A stretch of DNA of 64,000 nucleotides from Ficedula albicollis (lineage: Eukaryota > Chordata > Aves > Passeriformes > Muscicapidae). The position numbers were made by a program, and so were the translations under genes. Position 1 is the first letter of the stretch. Each line of letters opens with the position of its first letter. Shown here piece by piece: positions 62,277 to 64,000 of this stretch. The notes under the pieces were generated by a model, which was given only the letters and a program-made list of their open reading frames with translations, had not been told where the DNA came from and did not search any database. The stretch lies in assembly GCF_000247815.1 (NCBI RefSeq), contig NC_021671.1, forward strand, positions 22,167,874 to 22,231,873, written 5' to 3'.

Positions 62277-64000
62277 GGAAAAAATTCTAATTGAAAGGTC
62301 ATGAAGGTTTCAGACAAATTCCATTTGCCTTCTGATGTGTTGGTTTTTTTAAATTCGATGGTGTAAAAGTATACTTGATGATTAAAAATCTTAAAGTAGT
62401 TTTTTTTCTGATTAATTAATTGAGGAATGTTATATAGGTTAAGATGATATGTAGGACAGAGAACTTAGTGTAATACTTACAAGAATGTCCTGTGAGACAG
62501 TCTTATTCATTTTATGGTAAAGTGAATTAAGGGTCAGATTTTGTCCTCACATTGGTGGATGGCAACAGATGAGAGAGAGAAACCCATTCAGGCCTTATTT
62601 GCATGATTTCTGTTTTTATTTCAAATGTCAGATCATTAAAAACTTAAAATCATAATTGAAGTTAGCTGCTCCACTTGAGCCCTAACAGTTTCAAAGTGTT
62701 GAATGAGACTGGAAAAGGTCTTTTAGGGACCTGAGTTCCCACTGCTCAGAGAAAGTGACTTTTGTCTAGGTGTTTTAAGAAATAGTGTTAGGTCCTAAAG
62801 CAGTGCATTACTATTTTACACAACTGGATTTGCCAGTGGCTGTCTTCCTTTTATGCATGTGAAATTTTGTCTGCACATTATTTCTGATTTAAATAATTGA
62901 TTGTGTTAAGTTTAGAAACTGATAAATTTGAGGAAAGAGCCAAAACAATGTTCTCAAAGTAAAAAATTGGGGACTTCCCGAACAAACTGTCTTCCTTTCT
63001 TATTGTTAGTCTGTGTGTATTTCCAATTATAATCATCATCTGATTTGCATATTTTTCCCCAGTTTAAATGGATCTCTATACAAATTTTCCTCAATGTTGA
63101 TAAAGCTAAAATAATTGCTTTCATTTTCTTGCCAAGCAACTTCTTATCACTCAGATCTAAGGTTGGGAATAGGACAGTGCTTTTCTGTATTTTAACTCAC
63201 AAAATTTTCATTCATGTCTCTTTGAAGGAAAACTAATAATTAGAAATCAAGCAGACTTAAGGGAAGCTCAATACCTCTAGTTACAGTGAGAATGTTGTCC
63301 AATGGAGAAAAAAAATATTTCAGCATACCGTAGTGGAAGAAAATTCATTGGTAATACTGACTCTAGAAGGAAAAAACAAGCAGAGTATTGCTTCACATTT
63401 TCTGCACGTGAACTGAAATTCCATCTCGTTGAAGAGCTTGGCTACATTTTAAGTAGAAACAGGACACAGATTTAGCGTTTACCAAGGCAGGGAGAGTTAT
63501 TCCTTTCCAGAGGAATGGTTTTCTTTTATCTGTTTCAGTATACCCAGTTACAGTATTGAAATATGAACAATCTGGGGCTTTAGAGACTTATTTTTTTTAA
63601 CCCTGATGAGATTGTGTGATCCCAATACACTCTAGTACTTTACATAGGCATTAAGAAAGTAACAATAGTTTTAGTTCATTAATTGAACAAAAGTATCATC
63701 AGACATTAAGAGTGGATTAATATGAACTGATTTCCTTTGCTAAAAATACAAAAGTACTTTTGTCTTCTTCCCATTTTGTACAGTGGTCCCTCAAAATTCC
63801 TGCTTCCAGCCACATTGCCAAACTTTTCTCCAACCATTGCCCAACTATTCTCATTCCAGTGACACAAATCTTCGCCACTTGTTTGTCTCTTGAACCCTAG
63901 GGTCAGTAATCTGCACTCTGCTCTCTTACTACCAGCACCAGCACCTCTCTGCCACCTGAGCATGATTCTTTACTGATCAGCTTTCTTGGGCACCCTTAAT
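62277..64000. other. AT-rich sequence to window end, nothing recognised
   Basis: No open frame over 86 codons, no transposon, RNA gene or tandem repeat was recognised. Confidence 0.5.

Noticed and set aside
61314..62304. Three plus-strand open frames of 308-326 codons with HIISY repeats
   Set aside because: Translation of the TATCA array, which has no stop in any plus frame.

Overview
The window looks like a 64 kb piece of a bird genome, probably passerine or another neoavian. The evidence is four CR1-type LINE fragments, two copies of an endogenous-retrovirus LTR family I recognise from birds, a third unrelated solo LTR, a further LTR-like repeat, and an AT-rich, intron-like or intergenic background. 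No host protein-coding gene, exon chain, tRNA, rRNA, CRISPR array or bacterial-style operon could be supported. Every open frame over about 100 codons is either low-complexity translation of a tandem repeat or a short isolated frame without a recognisable domain. The region is best read as intergenic or the inside of a large intron.

Layout. 1-2.9 kb is unique sequence ending in a CT/TA/TATG microsatellite. 3.05-4.89 kb is a minus-strand CR1 with readable reverse-transcriptase remnants. 6.76-7.14 kb is a mosaic of two short modules. 7.37-8.62 kb is an LTR-like repeat followed by a CR1 3' end. 9.7-10.4 kb is probably a very old CR1/L3-like relic. 11.65-12.72 kb is a plus-strand decayed CR1. 13.8-14.9 kb holds three separate short tandem duplications. 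19.7-20.6 kb is a solo LTR whose TATA-containing core is duplicated. 21.4, 25.2, 28.3, 32.7-34.5, 38.5, 43.3, 47.05 and 59.5 kb each hold near-identical tandem duplications. 42.0-42.5 kb is an assembly scar (poly-C, 61 Ns, duplicated flanks) beside a TTAGTA array. 48.76-50.92 kb is a dense cluster: a 14-bp GC-rich minisatellite, a solo LTR, and a CR1 3' end. 54.77-55.26 kb is a second LTR of the same family. 61.38-62.28 kb is an approximately 0.9 kb pentanucleotide array with 160 uninterrupted TATCA units.

The most unusual property is the number of recent direct tandem duplications: about fifteen independent loci with units from 52 to 912 bp, mostly differing by about 0-3%. They hit unique DNA, LTRs and CR1s alike. 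Some show several rounds (43.3 kb) or scrambled module order (6.8 kb). They may be real duplication bursts or false duplications from merging two haplotypes. The scar at 42 kb proves that this assembly can make at least one error of that kind. I found no convincing new functional gene system. The minisatellite, the pentamer array and the duplication pattern are the items worth checking.
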